A stretch of DNA of 64,000 nt, from positions 61,069-125,068 of the forward strand of contig NZ_BMVG01000022.1 of NCBI RefSeq assembly GCF_014650595.1, in the 5' to 3' direction. Of the stretch, positions 15,024 through 23,785 are shown in pieces (the first letter of the stretch is position 1; each line of letters starts with the position of its first letter). The position numbers were made by a program, and so were the translations under genes. The DNA comes from Streptomyces alanosinicus (GTDB lineage: Bacteria > Actinomycetota > Actinomycetes > Streptomycetales > Streptomycetaceae). The notes under the pieces were generated by a model. The model did no database searches. It saw nothing but the letters and a program-made list of their open reading frames with translations, and was not told the origin of the DNA.

Positions 15024-15779
15024 CTAGAACCCGCGCCGCATACCCCCGTCCACCGGCAGCATGACGCCACTCAGATAGGAAGCCGCCGGGGACAGCAGGA
15101 ACGTCGCGACCTTGCCGAACTCCTCCGGTGCCCCGTACCTGCGCAGTGGGATCCGGGACTCGTTCGCGGCCCGTGTCGCCTCGGGATCCGCGGACAACCC
15201 GTCCAGCTCGCGCACGCGATCCGTGTCGATGCGCGACGGCAGCAGCCCCAGCACCCGGATCCCGCGCGGCCCCAGCTCGTCCGCGAGCGACTTGGCGAAC
15301 CCGGCGAGACCGGGCCGCAGCCCGTTGGAGATGGTCAGCCCAGGAATCGGCTCGTGCACCGACGCCGACAGCACGAATCCGATGACCCCGCCCGGCTCCA
15401 GCTCGCCCGCCGCCGCCCGCGCGAGCCGCACCGCGCCGAGGAACACCGACTCGAAGGCGTCCCGCCACTGCTCGTCGGTATTGTCCGCGACGAATCCGGG
15501 CGGCGGCCCGCCCACGCTCACCAGCACGCCGTGGAAGCCGCCGAAGTGCTCACGGGCGGCCGCGACCAGCCGCTCGGGAGCGTCGGCGTCGGCGTTGTCC
15601 ACGGCCACGCCGACCGCGTTCGGGCCCAGTCCGGCGGCGGCCTCGGCCACCCGCTCCTTGTCCCGGCCGCTGATCACGACCTTCGCCCCGTCGGCGACGA
15701 GTTCCCGCGCGGCTGCGTTGCCCAGCCCGCGGGTCGCCCCGGTGACGACGTACACCCGGTCCTTCAGTCCAAGATCCAT
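15024..15779 (-). CDS. SDR-family protein with non-canonical catalytic site
   Basis: The 251-residue protein is an SDR by fold: NAD(P) motif TGATRGLG (13-20), SGRDKERV, VDNADAD, and a C-terminal LSGVMLPVDGGM block. The usual Ser...Tyr-x3-Lys catalytic set is altered. After FVLSAS (S138) the position of the Tyr is S151 and that of the Lys is R155 (ISNGLRPG). This SNxxR variant is, as far as I recall, shared by related actinobacterial proteins, so it is probably a conserved subfamily with different or no reductase chemistry. It ends 13 nt from the convergent AmaP gene and starts 5 nt after the GH15 stop, so it is likely co-transcribed with that gene. Confidence 0.85.
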   Translation of the reverse strand: MDLGLKDRVYVVTGATRGLGNAAARELVADGAKVVISGRDKERVAEAAAGLGPNAVGVAVDNADADAPERLVAAAREHFGGFHGVLVSVGGPPPGFVADNTDEQWRDAFESVFLGAVRLARAAAGELEPGGVIGFVLSASVHEPIPGLTISNGLRPGLAGFAKSLADELGPRGIRVLGLLPSRIDTDRVRELDGLSADPEATRAANESRIPLRRYGAPEEFGKVATFLLSPAASYLSGVMLPVDGGMRRGF

Positions 15780-15784
15780 GGCCC

Positions 15785-17569
15785 CTATCCTGCCTGCCCG
15801 TCCCCGAACAGCGTGAGCGCGGTGTTCACCAGGGCGATATGGCTGAAGGCCTGCGGGAAGTTGCCCACCTGGCGGCCCAGCTCGGGGTCGTACTCCTCCG
15901 CCAGCAGCCCCACGTCGCTGGTGAGCGCCACCAGCCGCTCGAAGAGTTCTCGGGCCTCGTCCCTGCGGCCCGTCATGTGCAGGGCGTCGGCGAGCCAGAA
16001 CGAGCAGGCGAGGAAGGCGCCCTCGCCGCCCGGCATGCCGTCGACGCCGACCGCGTCGGTGTCGTAGCGGCGTACGAAGCCGCCGTGCCCCAGGTCCTGC
16101 CGGATCGCGTCGACCGTGCCGATCACCCGGGGGTCGTCCGGCGGCAGGAAACCGACCCGGGGGATCAGCAGCAGGGCGGCGTCCAGTTCGCGTGAGCCGT
16201 AGTACTGGGTGAAGGTCCGGCGCCGGGAGTCGTAGCCCTGCTCGCACACCTCCCGGTGCACCTCGTCGCGCATCGCCCGCCAGCCGTCCGCGTCGCCCTC
16301 CAGCTCGGGGTGGGTCTCCAGGGTCCGTACGGCGCGGTCGGCGGCCACCCACACCATCACCTTCGAGTGCACGAACTGGCGCCGGCCGCCGCGCACCTCC
16401 CACAGGCCCTCGTCGGGCTGCCGCCAGGACGACTGCAGAAACGTCATCAGCGCGCGCTGGATGGCCCACATGTGCGGCTTGGTGGGCAGGCCCGCGCCGC
16501 GCGCCAGCGACAGCGAGTCCATGACCTCGCCGTACACATCCAGCTGGAGCTGGTCGACGGCGCCGTTGCCGACCCGTACGGGCGCGGACTCGGCGAAGCC
16601 GGGCAGCCAGGGCAGCTCAAACTCCGGCAGTCGGCGCTCGCCGCCCAGGCCGTACATGATCTGCAGGTCGGCCGGGTCGCCGGCGACCGCGCGCAGCAGC
16701 CAGTCACGCCAGGCCTCGGCCTCCTTGTGGTAGCCCGCGGCCAGCATGGCGCCGAGGGTGAGGGTGGAGTCGCGCAGCCAGCAGAAGCGGTAGTCCCAGT
16801 TGCGTACGCCGCCCAGTTCCTCGGGCAGCGAGGTGGTGGCCGCGGCGACGATGCCGCCGGTCGGGGAGTAGGTGAGCGCCTTGAGTGTGATCAGGGACCG
16901 TACGACCGCGTCCCGGTACGGCCCGGTGTAGCGGCAGCGGGACGCCCAGCGCCGCCAGTCGTGGACGCTGCTGCTGAGCGCCTCGTAGGGGTCGGTGAGC
17001 GGCGGCCGGCGTTGGTGCGAGGGGTGCCAGGTGAGCACGAACGCGACCCGCTCGCCCTCGGCGACGGTGAACTCCGACTGGGTGCTGAAGTCCTCGCCCC
17101 AGGTGTGCACGGCCGGCTCCGAGCGCAGCCAGACCGAGTCCGGCCCCGCGACGGCCACCCGGTGCCCGTCCGAGCGGCGCACCCACGGAGTGATCGAGCC
17201 GTAGTCGAAGCGCAGCCGGAGGGTGCTGTGCACGGTGACCCGGCCGCTGACGCCCTCGACGATGCGTACGACGTCGGGGGCGCGGTCGCGCTGCGGCATC
17301 AGGTCGGTGACGCGGACCATGCCCTCGTGGGTGTCCCACTCGGTGTCGAGGACGAGGGTGTCGGGCCGGTAGGCGCGCCGGGTGCAGACGCGCGCTCCCT
17401 TGGGCGCGATCCGCCAGTGGCCGTGATCCTCGTCGCCCAGCAGCCGGGCGAAGCAGGCACCGGAGTCGAACCGGGGCAGACACAGCCAGTCGATCGAGCC
17501 GTCCCTGCCGACCAGCGCGGCGGTCTGCTCATCGCCGATGAGGGCGTAGTCCTCGATGCGCGCGTTCAC
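15785..17569 (-). CDS. Glycoside hydrolase family 15 protein (glucoamylase/trehalase-like)
   Basis: The 594-residue protein begins RIEDYALIGDEQTAALV, then GSIDWLCLPRFDSGACF, the N-terminal domain signature of actinobacterial GH15 enzymes. It continues through an (alpha/alpha)6 barrel with VRNWDYRFCWLRDSTLTLG (about 257-275) and ends NFPQAFSHIALVNTALTLF. Related mycobacterial enzymes are trehalases; other members hydrolyse alpha-1,4-glucans. There is no signal peptide, so it acts in the cytoplasm. GTG at 17569 was chosen by homology of the start; an upstream TTG at 17602 is less likely. The SDR downstream is almost contiguous. Confidence 0.92.
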   Translation of the reverse strand: MNARIEDYALIGDEQTAALVGRDGSIDWLCLPRFDSGACFARLLGDEDHGHWRIAPKGARVCTRRAYRPDTLVLDTEWDTHEGMVRVTDLMPQRDRAPDVVRIVEGVSGRVTVHSTLRLRFDYGSITPWVRRSDGHRVAVAGPDSVWLRSEPAVHTWGEDFSTQSEFTVAEGERVAFVLTWHPSHQRRPPLTDPYEALSSSVHDWRRWASRCRYTGPYRDAVVRSLITLKALTYSPTGGIVAAATTSLPEELGGVRNWDYRFCWLRDSTLTLGAMLAAGYHKEAEAWRDWLLRAVAGDPADLQIMYGLGGERRLPEFELPWLPGFAESAPVRVGNGAVDQLQLDVYGEVMDSLSLARGAGLPTKPHMWAIQRALMTFLQSSWRQPDEGLWEVRGGRRQFVHSKVMVWVAADRAVRTLETHPELEGDADGWRAMRDEVHREVCEQGYDSRRRTFTQYYGSRELDAALLLIPRVGFLPPDDPRVIGTVDAIRQDLGHGGFVRRYDTDAVGVDGMPGGEGAFLACSFWLADALHMTGRRDEARELFERLVALTSDVGLLAEEYDPELGRQVGNFPQAFSHIALVNTALTLFGDGQAG

Positions 17570-17705
17570 GCGATCCGGTTTCCCGGCGGGCCACGGGGCC
17601 AATCAGGTGGTGCGCCGGGGGAGTGACGCCGCGAGGGGACACCGGGAGCCGCACGGAGGGCCGGACGGCGCGCAGCCGCACCGGGGGCGAGGCCGCCCGG
17701 GGTGG

Positions 17706-18503
17706 TCACACGGTGGCCGGTTCCGCCTCTTCCGGCTTCGCCTGTGCCGTGGCCTCCTCCTGGTCGCGGATCTCCCGGCGGACCAGGAACCACCAGCCGA
17801 CCGGGACGGCCGCGGCGAACAGCCACCACTGGATCATGTACGCGTAGTTCAGCGGGGCATCCTCGCTGCCCGGGTCGGAGATCTGCTCCGGGGAGCCGCT
17901 CCTGGCCGTGGGCGCGGTCTGCTCGACATAGCCGCCGAGCACCCGCGCGCCGAGCCGGTGCGCCTCCTCCTCGCTGTTGATCAGCATGATCTGCCGGTCG
18001 GGGAGGCCCTTGACGTTCTTGATGCCGCTCGCCGCGGTCGTCTCGTCGGCCATCAGCCGCCCGGTGAGGGTGGTCCGGCCGGCCGGCGGGGCGGGGATCC
18101 TGGGGAAGGCGGTCTGGACTCCGTTGGCGGGGATCCAGCCGCGGTTGACGAGCACCACCTTGCCGTCGGTGAGGGCGAACGGGGTGAGGACATGGAAGCC
18201 GACCTCGTCGTCGGAGTTGGTCCGGCGCCGGACCACTTCCTCCTTGGCGGTGTCGAACGTGCCGGTCGCGGTGACCGTGCGGTACTTCTCGGTGCGGGTC
18301 ACGGCGTGTCCCGGGGACGTCAGCCGCTCGACCGGGACCGGTTCGGCGTGCAGCGCCGAGGACACCAGGTCGTTGCGCGCGGTGCGCTCCTCGTACCGGT
18401 GCTTCTGCCAGAAACCCAGCCTGATCATCGTCGGGATCAGCGCGATCGCGACGATGGTGAGGATCACCCACTGGCGGGTCAACAGGAAGCGGTAGCGATG
18501 CAC
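17706..18503 (-). CDS. SURF1-family cytochrome oxidase assembly protein
   Basis: The 265-residue protein has the SURF1 topology: one N-terminal helix (WVILTIVAIALIPTMIRLGFWQ, with the LGFWQ signature), a large extracytoplasmic domain, and a C-terminal helix (WWLFAAAVPVGWWFLV). Typical motifs are ATGTFDTAKE, VGFHVLTPF, VLVNRGWIP and NYAYMIQWW. SURF1 assists heme insertion into cytochrome c oxidase subunit I. The start at GTG 18503 has GGAGG about 12 nt upstream; an ATG at 18536 lacks a site. Confidence 0.92.
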   Translation of the reverse strand: MHRYRFLLTRQWVILTIVAIALIPTMIRLGFWQKHRYEERTARNDLVSSALHAEPVPVERLTSPGHAVTRTEKYRTVTATGTFDTAKEEVVRRRTNSDDEVGFHVLTPFALTDGKVVLVNRGWIPANGVQTAFPRIPAPPAGRTTLTGRLMADETTAASGIKNVKGLPDRQIMLINSEEEAHRLGARVLGGYVEQTAPTARSGSPEQISDPGSEDAPLNYAYMIQWWLFAAAVPVGWWFLVRREIRDQEEATAQAKPEEAEPATV

Positions 18504-18552
18504 CCCACGACGGTACCTCCGAGCCGTGGGGTGCATTCAGGCGGGTACCGGG

Positions 18553-18786
18553 TCACACCCGGTCGACGATTCCCGTCTTTCCGTCGGCCCGGGCGCAGTG
18601 CGCGCCGCAGTACCAGCTGTCGTCGGCCTCCACCCCCTGGCCGATGATCTGCACCCTGCAGTGCTCGCAGATGGGTGCCATGCGATGGATCGCACAGGAG
18701 AAGCAGTCGAACACATGGACAGCACCCTGCGCGTGGACCTCGAAGGTCATCCCGTAGTCATTGCCGCAAACTTCACATTTCGCCAT
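18553..18786 (-). CDS. Small Cys-rich putative zinc-binding protein
   Basis: The 77-residue protein carries CEVCGNDYG at the start, then FDCFSCAIHRM, then CEHCRVQIIGQG and WYCGAHCARADGK. This gives four Cys pairs plus His residues, enough for two treble-clef or zinc-ribbon sites. It has no membrane segment. It belongs to a widespread small actinobacterial family whose function I do not know. Its minus-strand gene is upstream of SURF1 and separated from it by about 50 nt. Confidence 0.85.
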   Translation of the reverse strand: MAKCEVCGNDYGMTFEVHAQGAVHVFDCFSCAIHRMAPICEHCRVQIIGQGVEADDSWYCGAHCARADGKTGIVDRV

Positions 18787-18865
18787 GCGCCACAGGGTGA
18801 GCCGTCGCCGGGGCGGGGGCGAGAGGGTCCCGGGTGAGTCGTGTGCCGATCACTCTTTCGTACGA

Positions 18866-19858
18866 TCACTCGTCCGCCGGCTCGACATCCCGCAGCAGCT
18901 GTCCGAACGCCGCCTCGTCGAGGACCGGCGTGCCGAACTGCCGCGCCTTGACCACCTTGGACGTGCCCGAGTCGGGGTCGTTGGTCACCAGCAGGCTGGT
19001 CAGTCTGGAGATGCTGGACGCCACATGCAGACCGGCCTCGGTGGCCCGGTCCTCCAGCAGCTCGCGGTCGACGGAGGTGTCGCCGGAGAACGCCACGCGC
19101 ATGCCCTGTTTGAGGCGTTTGCCGTCCTCGTAGCGCCCCGGATTGGGGTAGGGGCATGCGGGCTTCTTGCGGGCGGGGCGCCAGCTGTTCGGCTGGTAGG
19201 CGCCGTAGCCGCCGTATCCGCCGGACGACTGACGGGGCACCGGGCGGTCCGACCACTCCGTCAGCGGCCGGCACTCCAGCAGCGGCAGCCGTACGCCGCC
19301 CGCGGCGGCGGCGTGCAGACTGGGCCGGAACGCCTCCGCCAGCACGCGCGCGTCGTCCAGCGCGTGGTGCGCCCGCTGCTGTACGACGCCGTAGTGCGCC
19401 GCCAGCGACTCCAGCTTGAAGTTGGGCAGCGGCAGCGCCAGCTCCTTCGACAGCGCGATGGTGCACAGCCGCTGACGCACCGGCGCCTCGCGCTTCGCGC
19501 GCGCGTACTCCCGCGCGATCATCTGCCAGTCGAAGACGGCGTTGTGCGCGACCAGCACCCGGCCGTCCAGCCGGGCCGCGAACTCCTCGGCGATGTCGGC
19601 GAAGAGCGGCGCCCCTTCGAGCACCTCGCTCGTCAGACCGTGTATCCACACGGGTCCCGGATCGCGCTCCGGGTTGACCAGGGTGTACCAGTGGTCCTCG
19701 ACCTCGCCGCGCTCGTCCAGCCGGTAGACGGCCGCCGAGATGATGCGGTCGTCCCGGGCCAGGCCGGTGGTCTCCACGTCAACGACCGCGTATCCCTTCG
19801 GATACACGGCCGGCCACTGGGTGGGGGAGGACACTGCGGTCGCACGGTCTTCGAGCAT
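18866..19858 (-). CDS. DEDDh 3'-5' exonuclease with C-terminal BRCT domain
   Basis: The ~330-residue protein has an N-terminal DnaQ-type exonuclease: VVDVETTG with D and E (about 27-34), IHGLTSEVL, LVAHNAVFDWQM, and HHALDDARV giving the last His and Asp. A linker with SSGGYGGYGAY and a Cys-rich CPYPNPG follow. A C-terminal BRCT-like domain reads GMRVAFSGDTSVDREL, then TSLLVTNDPDSGTSK. This domain order is common in actinobacteria and suggests a DNA repair or proofreading role. ATG at 19858 or GTG at 19864 are both possible starts. Confidence 0.92.
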   Translation of the reverse strand: MLEDRATAVSSPTQWPAVYPKGYAVVDVETTGLARDDRIISAAVYRLDERGEVEDHWYTLVNPERDPGPVWIHGLTSEVLEGAPLFADIAEEFAARLDGRVLVAHNAVFDWQMIAREYARAKREAPVRQRLCTIALSKELALPLPNFKLESLAAHYGVVQQRAHHALDDARVLAEAFRPSLHAAAAGGVRLPLLECRPLTEWSDRPVPRQSSGGYGGYGAYQPNSWRPARKKPACPYPNPGRYEDGKRLKQGMRVAFSGDTSVDRELLEDRATEAGLHVASSISRLTSLLVTNDPDSGTSKVVKARQFGTPVLDEAAFGQLLRDVEPADE

Positions 19859-19990
19859 GGTCACTGAGGATACGGGCCGCGACTGACAGTCCTGACCTTC
19901 AGGGCCGTCGGCCGCCCCGCGGACCCGTCCGGCCGTTCGGACCTCGGGCGCGTGTGCTCGTCCTGCGCCCGGCGGCAGGCCGAGTGCCCA

Positions 19991-20650
19991 TCAGCCGACC
20001 GGGTCGGGCGGGCGGGTGGACGAGGGCGGTGCCAGCAGCGACCGTACCAGCGCGCTCACGGCCGTCAGAAAGAGCCGTTCCGTGTCCGCCGGCAGGGCCA
20101 GCGCACGCGCCAGCGCGGGGTCGTCCCCGGCGGCCTCCTCGCTCCACAGCTCCTGCTCGCCGGGGTGCTGGACCGGTGCCCGCTCGCGGTTGCGCTCCAC
20201 CAGCACATGTCCGACGACCTGGAACTGCACGGCCCGTACGAACTCGGCGGCCCGGGTGCCGCGCAGGCCGGCGGCGTGCGCCTCGCGCACCAGGACCCGC
20301 TGGGCGGGCAGGAACATCCGCTCGGTGAGCCCGCGCTCGTGCACCAGCGCCACCAGATGCGGATGGCCGCGCAGTTGCCGGCGCAGCTCGCACGCGACGC
20401 CGACCACCCGCTCCTCGGGTGTGCCCCCGCGCGGCCGGATCTCGCCCAGCTCGGCCATGGTCCGCTCCACGAGGGCGTCGAGCAGCGCCTCCCGGCCGCC
20501 GACATGCCAGTAGATCGAGGTCACGGCGGTGCCCAGCGCCTTGGCGAGCCTGCGCATGGTGAGCGCGTCCGGCCCGTGCCGCTTCACCAGGGCCGCGGCG
20601 GCGTCCAGCACCGCCTCCCGGGTCAGCGCGCTTCTCGTCCCGCTCGCCAT
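19991..20650 (-). CDS. TetR/AcrR-family repressor, C-terminal TetR_C type
   Basis: The 219-residue regulator has an N-terminal HTH: REAVLDAAAALVKRHG, then LTMRRLAKALGTAVTSIYWHVG, then REALLDALVERT. It has a helical ligand-binding domain with RRQLRGHPHLVALVHERG. It is divergent from the acetoacetate-decarboxylase-like operon, and the 117-bp gap contains a perfect CTGTAAC-N3-GTTACAG palindrome. It therefore most likely represses that operon and itself, with induction by a pathway substrate or CoA ester. Start: ATG at 20650. Confidence 0.92.
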   Translation of the reverse strand: MASGTRSALTREAVLDAAAALVKRHGPDALTMRRLAKALGTAVTSIYWHVGGREALLDALVERTMAELGEIRPRGGTPEERVVGVACELRRQLRGHPHLVALVHERGLTERMFLPAQRVLVREAHAAGLRGTRAAEFVRAVQFQVVGHVLVERNRERAPVQHPGEQELWSEEAAGDDPALARALALPADTERLFLTAVSALVRSLLAPPSSTRPPDPVG

Positions 20651-20701
20651 GATCCTCCCGACTCCGGTCCGTACGCGTGTCTTTACCCCGCACGAGGACT
20701 G

Positions 20702-20718
20702 CTGTAACTGTGTTACAG
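20702..20718. promoter_or_regulatory. TetR-type operator palindrome
   Basis: CTGTAAC (20702-20708), TGT, and GTTACAG (20712-20718) form a perfect 7-bp-arm inverted repeat. It lies centrally in the divergent intergenic region, 52 nt from the regulator start and 50 nt from the start of the decarboxylase-like gene. Location and symmetry fit an autoregulatory TetR operator. Confidence 0.75.
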
Positions 20719-20767
20719 GTGACGGCCCGTCAGAAATGGGTCCGCCGGAAGAAGGGCGGTACGACGT

Positions 20768-21562
20768 ATGGCACGCGTACGGTACGGCGCACGGACCGAG
20801 CGGGAGGCCGCCGCGACCCGCGCCGCGAGCGCGCGGCTTCCCGAGATCTGGTCCACCGGGGTGGTGGCCGTCTGGGAGACCGACCCGGACGCGGTCGCCG
20901 CGGTGCTGCCACCGCCCCTGAAACCCACCGGCAGCCCGCTCGCGCGGGTGAACATCAGCACGGTCGACCTGCCCGGATACCCGCTCGGCGCGGGCTCGTT
21001 CGCGGTCGCCGCCGCCCATGGCACGGTCGAGGGCTGGTATCCGCTGGTCATGCCGATGACCCACGAGCGCGCCCTCACCGGCGGGCGCGAGGTCTTCGGC
21101 GAGCCCAAGAAGCTCGGCGAGGTGACGGTCGAGCGCGACGGCCCGGACGTACGCGCGGTGCTGTCCCGGCACGGCATCGCGTTCGTCGAGGTGCGCGGCA
21201 CGGTGGCCGGCGAGCTGCCCTTGCCGGAGCCTTCACGCAAGACCGACTTCTACTTCAAGTTCCTTCCCGCCGTGGACGGTTCGGGCTTCGACACCGACCC
21301 GGTGCTGGTGCACTGCGTGCGCCACGAGAAGGCGCGCCGCCTGGAGCGGATCACCGGCGAGGTCATGCTGCGCGAGTCGGCGTACGACCCGGTGGCCGAC
21401 CTTCCGGTGCTGCGGCTGCGCGAGATCACCATCGGCGAGAAGACCAGCGACCAGAGCGGCCGGGTCGTCGAACGGGCCGACGCCCAGGCCCTGCTGCCGT
21501 ACATCCATCAGCGTTACGACGATCCGCTGCAGATCCTCGACGCGCCGCCCGAGGGGAGCTGA
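20768..21562 (+). CDS. Acetoacetate decarboxylase-family protein
   Basis: The 264-residue protein matches the ADC family (PF06314): VAAVLPPPLKPTG, NISTVDLPGYPLG, MPMTHERALTGGREVFGEPKKLGE, where the EPKK lysines correspond to the Schiff-base Lys region, and FYFKFLPAVDGSG. Family members decarboxylate beta-keto acids or carry out aldolase/dehydratase reactions through a lysine Schiff base. As the first gene of a four-gene operon with an SDR and two amidohydrolases, it probably acts in a catabolic route. The substrate is unknown. Start: ATG at 20768. Confidence 0.9.
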   Translation: MARVRYGARTEREAAATRAASARLPEIWSTGVVAVWETDPDAVAAVLPPPLKPTGSPLARVNISTVDLPGYPLGAGSFAVAAAHGTVEGWYPLVMPMTHERALTGGREVFGEPKKLGEVTVERDGPDVRAVLSRHGIAFVEVRGTVAGELPLPEPSRKTDFYFKFLPAVDGSGFDTDPVLVHCVRHEKARRLERITGEVMLRESAYDPVADLPVLRLREITIGEKTSDQSGRVVERADAQALLPYIHQRYDDPLQILDAPPEGS

Positions 21563-21567
21563 GCCGT

Positions 21568-22452
21568 ATGGACCTGCACACCGGACAGGTCGCCGTCGTC
21601 ACGGGCGCGGCGAGCGGGATCGGGCTCGCGCTGGCCCGGCGGTTCGCCGCCGGGGGCCTGAAGGTGGTCCTCGCCGATGTGGAGGAGGCCGCCCTGGACA
21701 AGGCCGCGGCGGACCTGCGGGCCGAGGGTGCCGAGGTGCACGCGCGCGTGACCGACGTCGGCGAACGCGCCCAGGTCATGGAACTGGCCGAGGCGGCGTA
21801 CGACACCTACGGCGCCGTGCACGTCCTGTGCAACAACGCGGGCGTCGGCTCGGGCGCCGAGGGCCGGATGTGGGAGCACGACCCGAACGACTGGCAGTGG
21901 GCCTTCGCCGTCAATGTGTGGGGTGTCTTCCACGGTGTCCAGGCGTTCGTGCCCAGGATGATCACGTCGGGTCAACCCGGTCATGTGGTCAATACATCCT
22001 CCAGTGACGGCGGTATCGCACCGCTGCCGACCGCCTCCGTCTACGCGGTCACCAAGGCGGCCGTCGTCACCCTGACGGAATCCCTGTACGCGCACCTGAA
22101 GGCCGAGCACGCGCGCGTGGGCGCCTCGGTGCTCTTCCCGGGCCCGCACATGCTGCGCACCGGCCTGTGGGAGTCATATCGCAACCGCCCCGCCCGCTAC
22201 GCCGAACAGCGTCCGCGCAAGACGCCTTACCGCAGCCTCGACCAGTGGGAGGCGGCGATGCGCGCGGCCGGCAAGGAGATCCGCTTCACGCCCGTCGAGG
22301 AGGTCGCCGACCTCGTCGTCGCCGGCATCCGCGAGGACCGCTTCTGGCTGCTGCCGGCGAGCGAGCACAGCGACGCCCAGATCCGCGCGCGGTCCCGCTC
22401 GATGCTGGGCCGGGCGAACCCGTCGTACCTCGAAAGCTTCGTACTCGACTGA
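21568..22452 (+). CDS. Short-chain dehydrogenase/reductase (catabolic operon)
   Basis: The 294-residue classical SDR has the cofactor motif TGAASGIG (12-19), ADVEEAALD (Asp for NAD preference), NNAGVGSG, Ser in VNTSSSDGG and the active-site YAVTKAA. A longer C-terminal part (RPARYAEQRPRKTPYRS...) extends beyond typical FabG length. It lies 5 nt after the decarboxylase-like gene and is followed by the amidohydrolases, so it is part of one transcript. A 12-bp tandem repeat covers its stop codon. Confidence 0.92.
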   Translation: MDLHTGQVAVVTGAASGIGLALARRFAAGGLKVVLADVEEAALDKAAADLRAEGAEVHARVTDVGERAQVMELAEAAYDTYGAVHVLCNNAGVGSGAEGRMWEHDPNDWQWAFAVNVWGVFHGVQAFVPRMITSGQPGHVVNTSSSDGGIAPLPTASVYAVTKAAVVTLTESLYAHLKAEHARVGASVLFPGPHMLRTGLWESYRNRPARYAEQRPRKTPYRSLDQWEAAMRAAGKEIRFTPVEEVADLVVAGIREDRFWLLPASEHSDAQIRARSRSMLGRANPSYLESFVLD

Positions 22453-22479
22453 CCGCTCGACCGACCGCTCGACTGACCG
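22444..22479. repeat. Three 12-bp tandem repeats across the SDR stop codon
   Basis: CTCGACTGACCG, CTCGACCGACCG and CTCGACTGACCG are arranged head to tail. The first includes the end of the SDR gene and its TGA. GGGAGG, the ribosome site of the next gene, follows directly. Confidence 0.9.
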
Positions 22480-22489
22480 GGAGGCTGCT

Positions 22490-23785
22490 GTGACCGACGC
22501 TGTTTCCGGCGGGGACCCGTATCTGATCATCTCCTCGGACTGTCACGCCGGGCTGCCCACCGAGGAGTACCGGCCCTATCTGGAGTCCCGTTTCCACCGG
22601 GACTTCGACGACTTCCTCGCGGGCCAGGGCCGGCGCCGCGAGGAGATGACCCGGCTCGGCGTCCGCAACGAGGCCTTCGCCGACAAGTGGTTCCACGACA
22701 ACGAGGAAGGCCTGCGCGGCGGCTGGGACACCGCGCAGCGCCTGAAGGAGCTGGACGGCGACGGCGTCGCCGCCGAGGTGGTCTTCCCGGACGCCGACGC
22801 CGTCGACAGCCGCACCGCCGCCCCCTTCGGTGTGGGCCTCGGCCTGTCCGGCGACCAGGACCCGGAACTGGGCATGGCGGGCGCGCGGGCGCACAACCGC
22901 TGGCTGGCGGACTTCGTCTCCGCCCGCCCCGAACGGCACTGCGGGGTCGCCCTGCTGCCGATCACCGGCGAGGTGTCCGAGGCCGTCGCCGAGGTCCACC
23001 GCGCCAAGGAGTCCGGCCTCGGCGCCCTGATGATCCCCGCCATGTGGGTCGACAAGGAGCCGTACCACGACCGCCGTTACGACCCCGTGTGGGCGGCCGC
23101 CGCCGAGTGCGGCATGCCCGTGCTCACCCACTCCGGCGCCGCCCCGCGCGAGGACTACGGCGACCACCTCGGCATCTATGTGAGCGAGGTGACCTGGTGG
23201 CCGGCCCGGCCGCTGTGGTTCCTGCTCTGGTCCGGCGTCTTCGAGCGCCATCCGGCCTTGCGCTTCGGCGTCGCCGAGTCCGGCTGCTGGTGGCTGCCGA
23301 ACCTGCTGTGGTTCATGGACCGCCTCTACCTCGGCGCCCACGGCGGCAAGAAACTCTCCCCGTTCCAGGAGCTGAAGCGCCCGCCGCACGAGTACCTGGA
23401 CCGGCAGATCTTCGTCTGCGCCACCAACACCAAACGGCGCGAGTTGGCCCAGCGCTACGAGATCGGCGTCGACAACATCCTCTGGGGCAGCGACTTCCCG
23501 CACCCGGAGGGCACCTGGCCCGACACGCGCGCGTGGCTGCGCCGTACCTTCCACGACATCCCCGTCGCCGAGACCCGCCGCATGCTGGGCCTCGCCGCCG
23601 CCGAGGTCTTCGGCTTCGACACGGCGAAACTCGCGCCGCTGGCCCGCCGCATCGGCCCGAGTCCCGCCGACCTCGGCCAGCCGGCGGACCAGGCGGCCGT
23701 CGAGGCGTCCTGGGCGCGCTCCCGCGAGACCGGCCGGCACTGGCTGACCGGCGAGGACTTCCCGACGCTGGGGGTGACCCGATGA
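22490..23785 (+). CDS. Amidohydrolase family 2 protein (first of two)
   Basis: The 431-residue TIM-barrel metal hydrolase has YLIISSDCHAG at residues 11-21, with SDCH in place of the usual HxH start. It also has AHNRWLADFVSARPERHCG, MPVLTHSGAAP (metal His), ESGCWWLPNLLWFMDRLY and NILWGSDFPHPEG with the catalytic Asp. This is the ACMSD-like amidohydrolase_2 group, which includes decarboxylases and hydrolases of aromatic or cyclic acids. Start: GTG at 22490 with GGGAGG. The stop overlaps the next start (ATGA), so translation is coupled. Confidence 0.9.
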   Translation: MTDAVSGGDPYLIISSDCHAGLPTEEYRPYLESRFHRDFDDFLAGQGRRREEMTRLGVRNEAFADKWFHDNEEGLRGGWDTAQRLKELDGDGVAAEVVFPDADAVDSRTAAPFGVGLGLSGDQDPELGMAGARAHNRWLADFVSARPERHCGVALLPITGEVSEAVAEVHRAKESGLGALMIPAMWVDKEPYHDRRYDPVWAAAAECGMPVLTHSGAAPREDYGDHLGIYVSEVTWWPARPLWFLLWSGVFERHPALRFGVAESGCWWLPNLLWFMDRLYLGAHGGKKLSPFQELKRPPHEYLDRQIFVCATNTKRRELAQRYEIGVDNILWGSDFPHPEGTWPDTRAWLRRTFHDIPVAETRRMLGLAAAEVFGFDTAKLAPLARRIGPSPADLGQPADQAAVEASWARSRETGRHWLTGEDFPTLGVTR

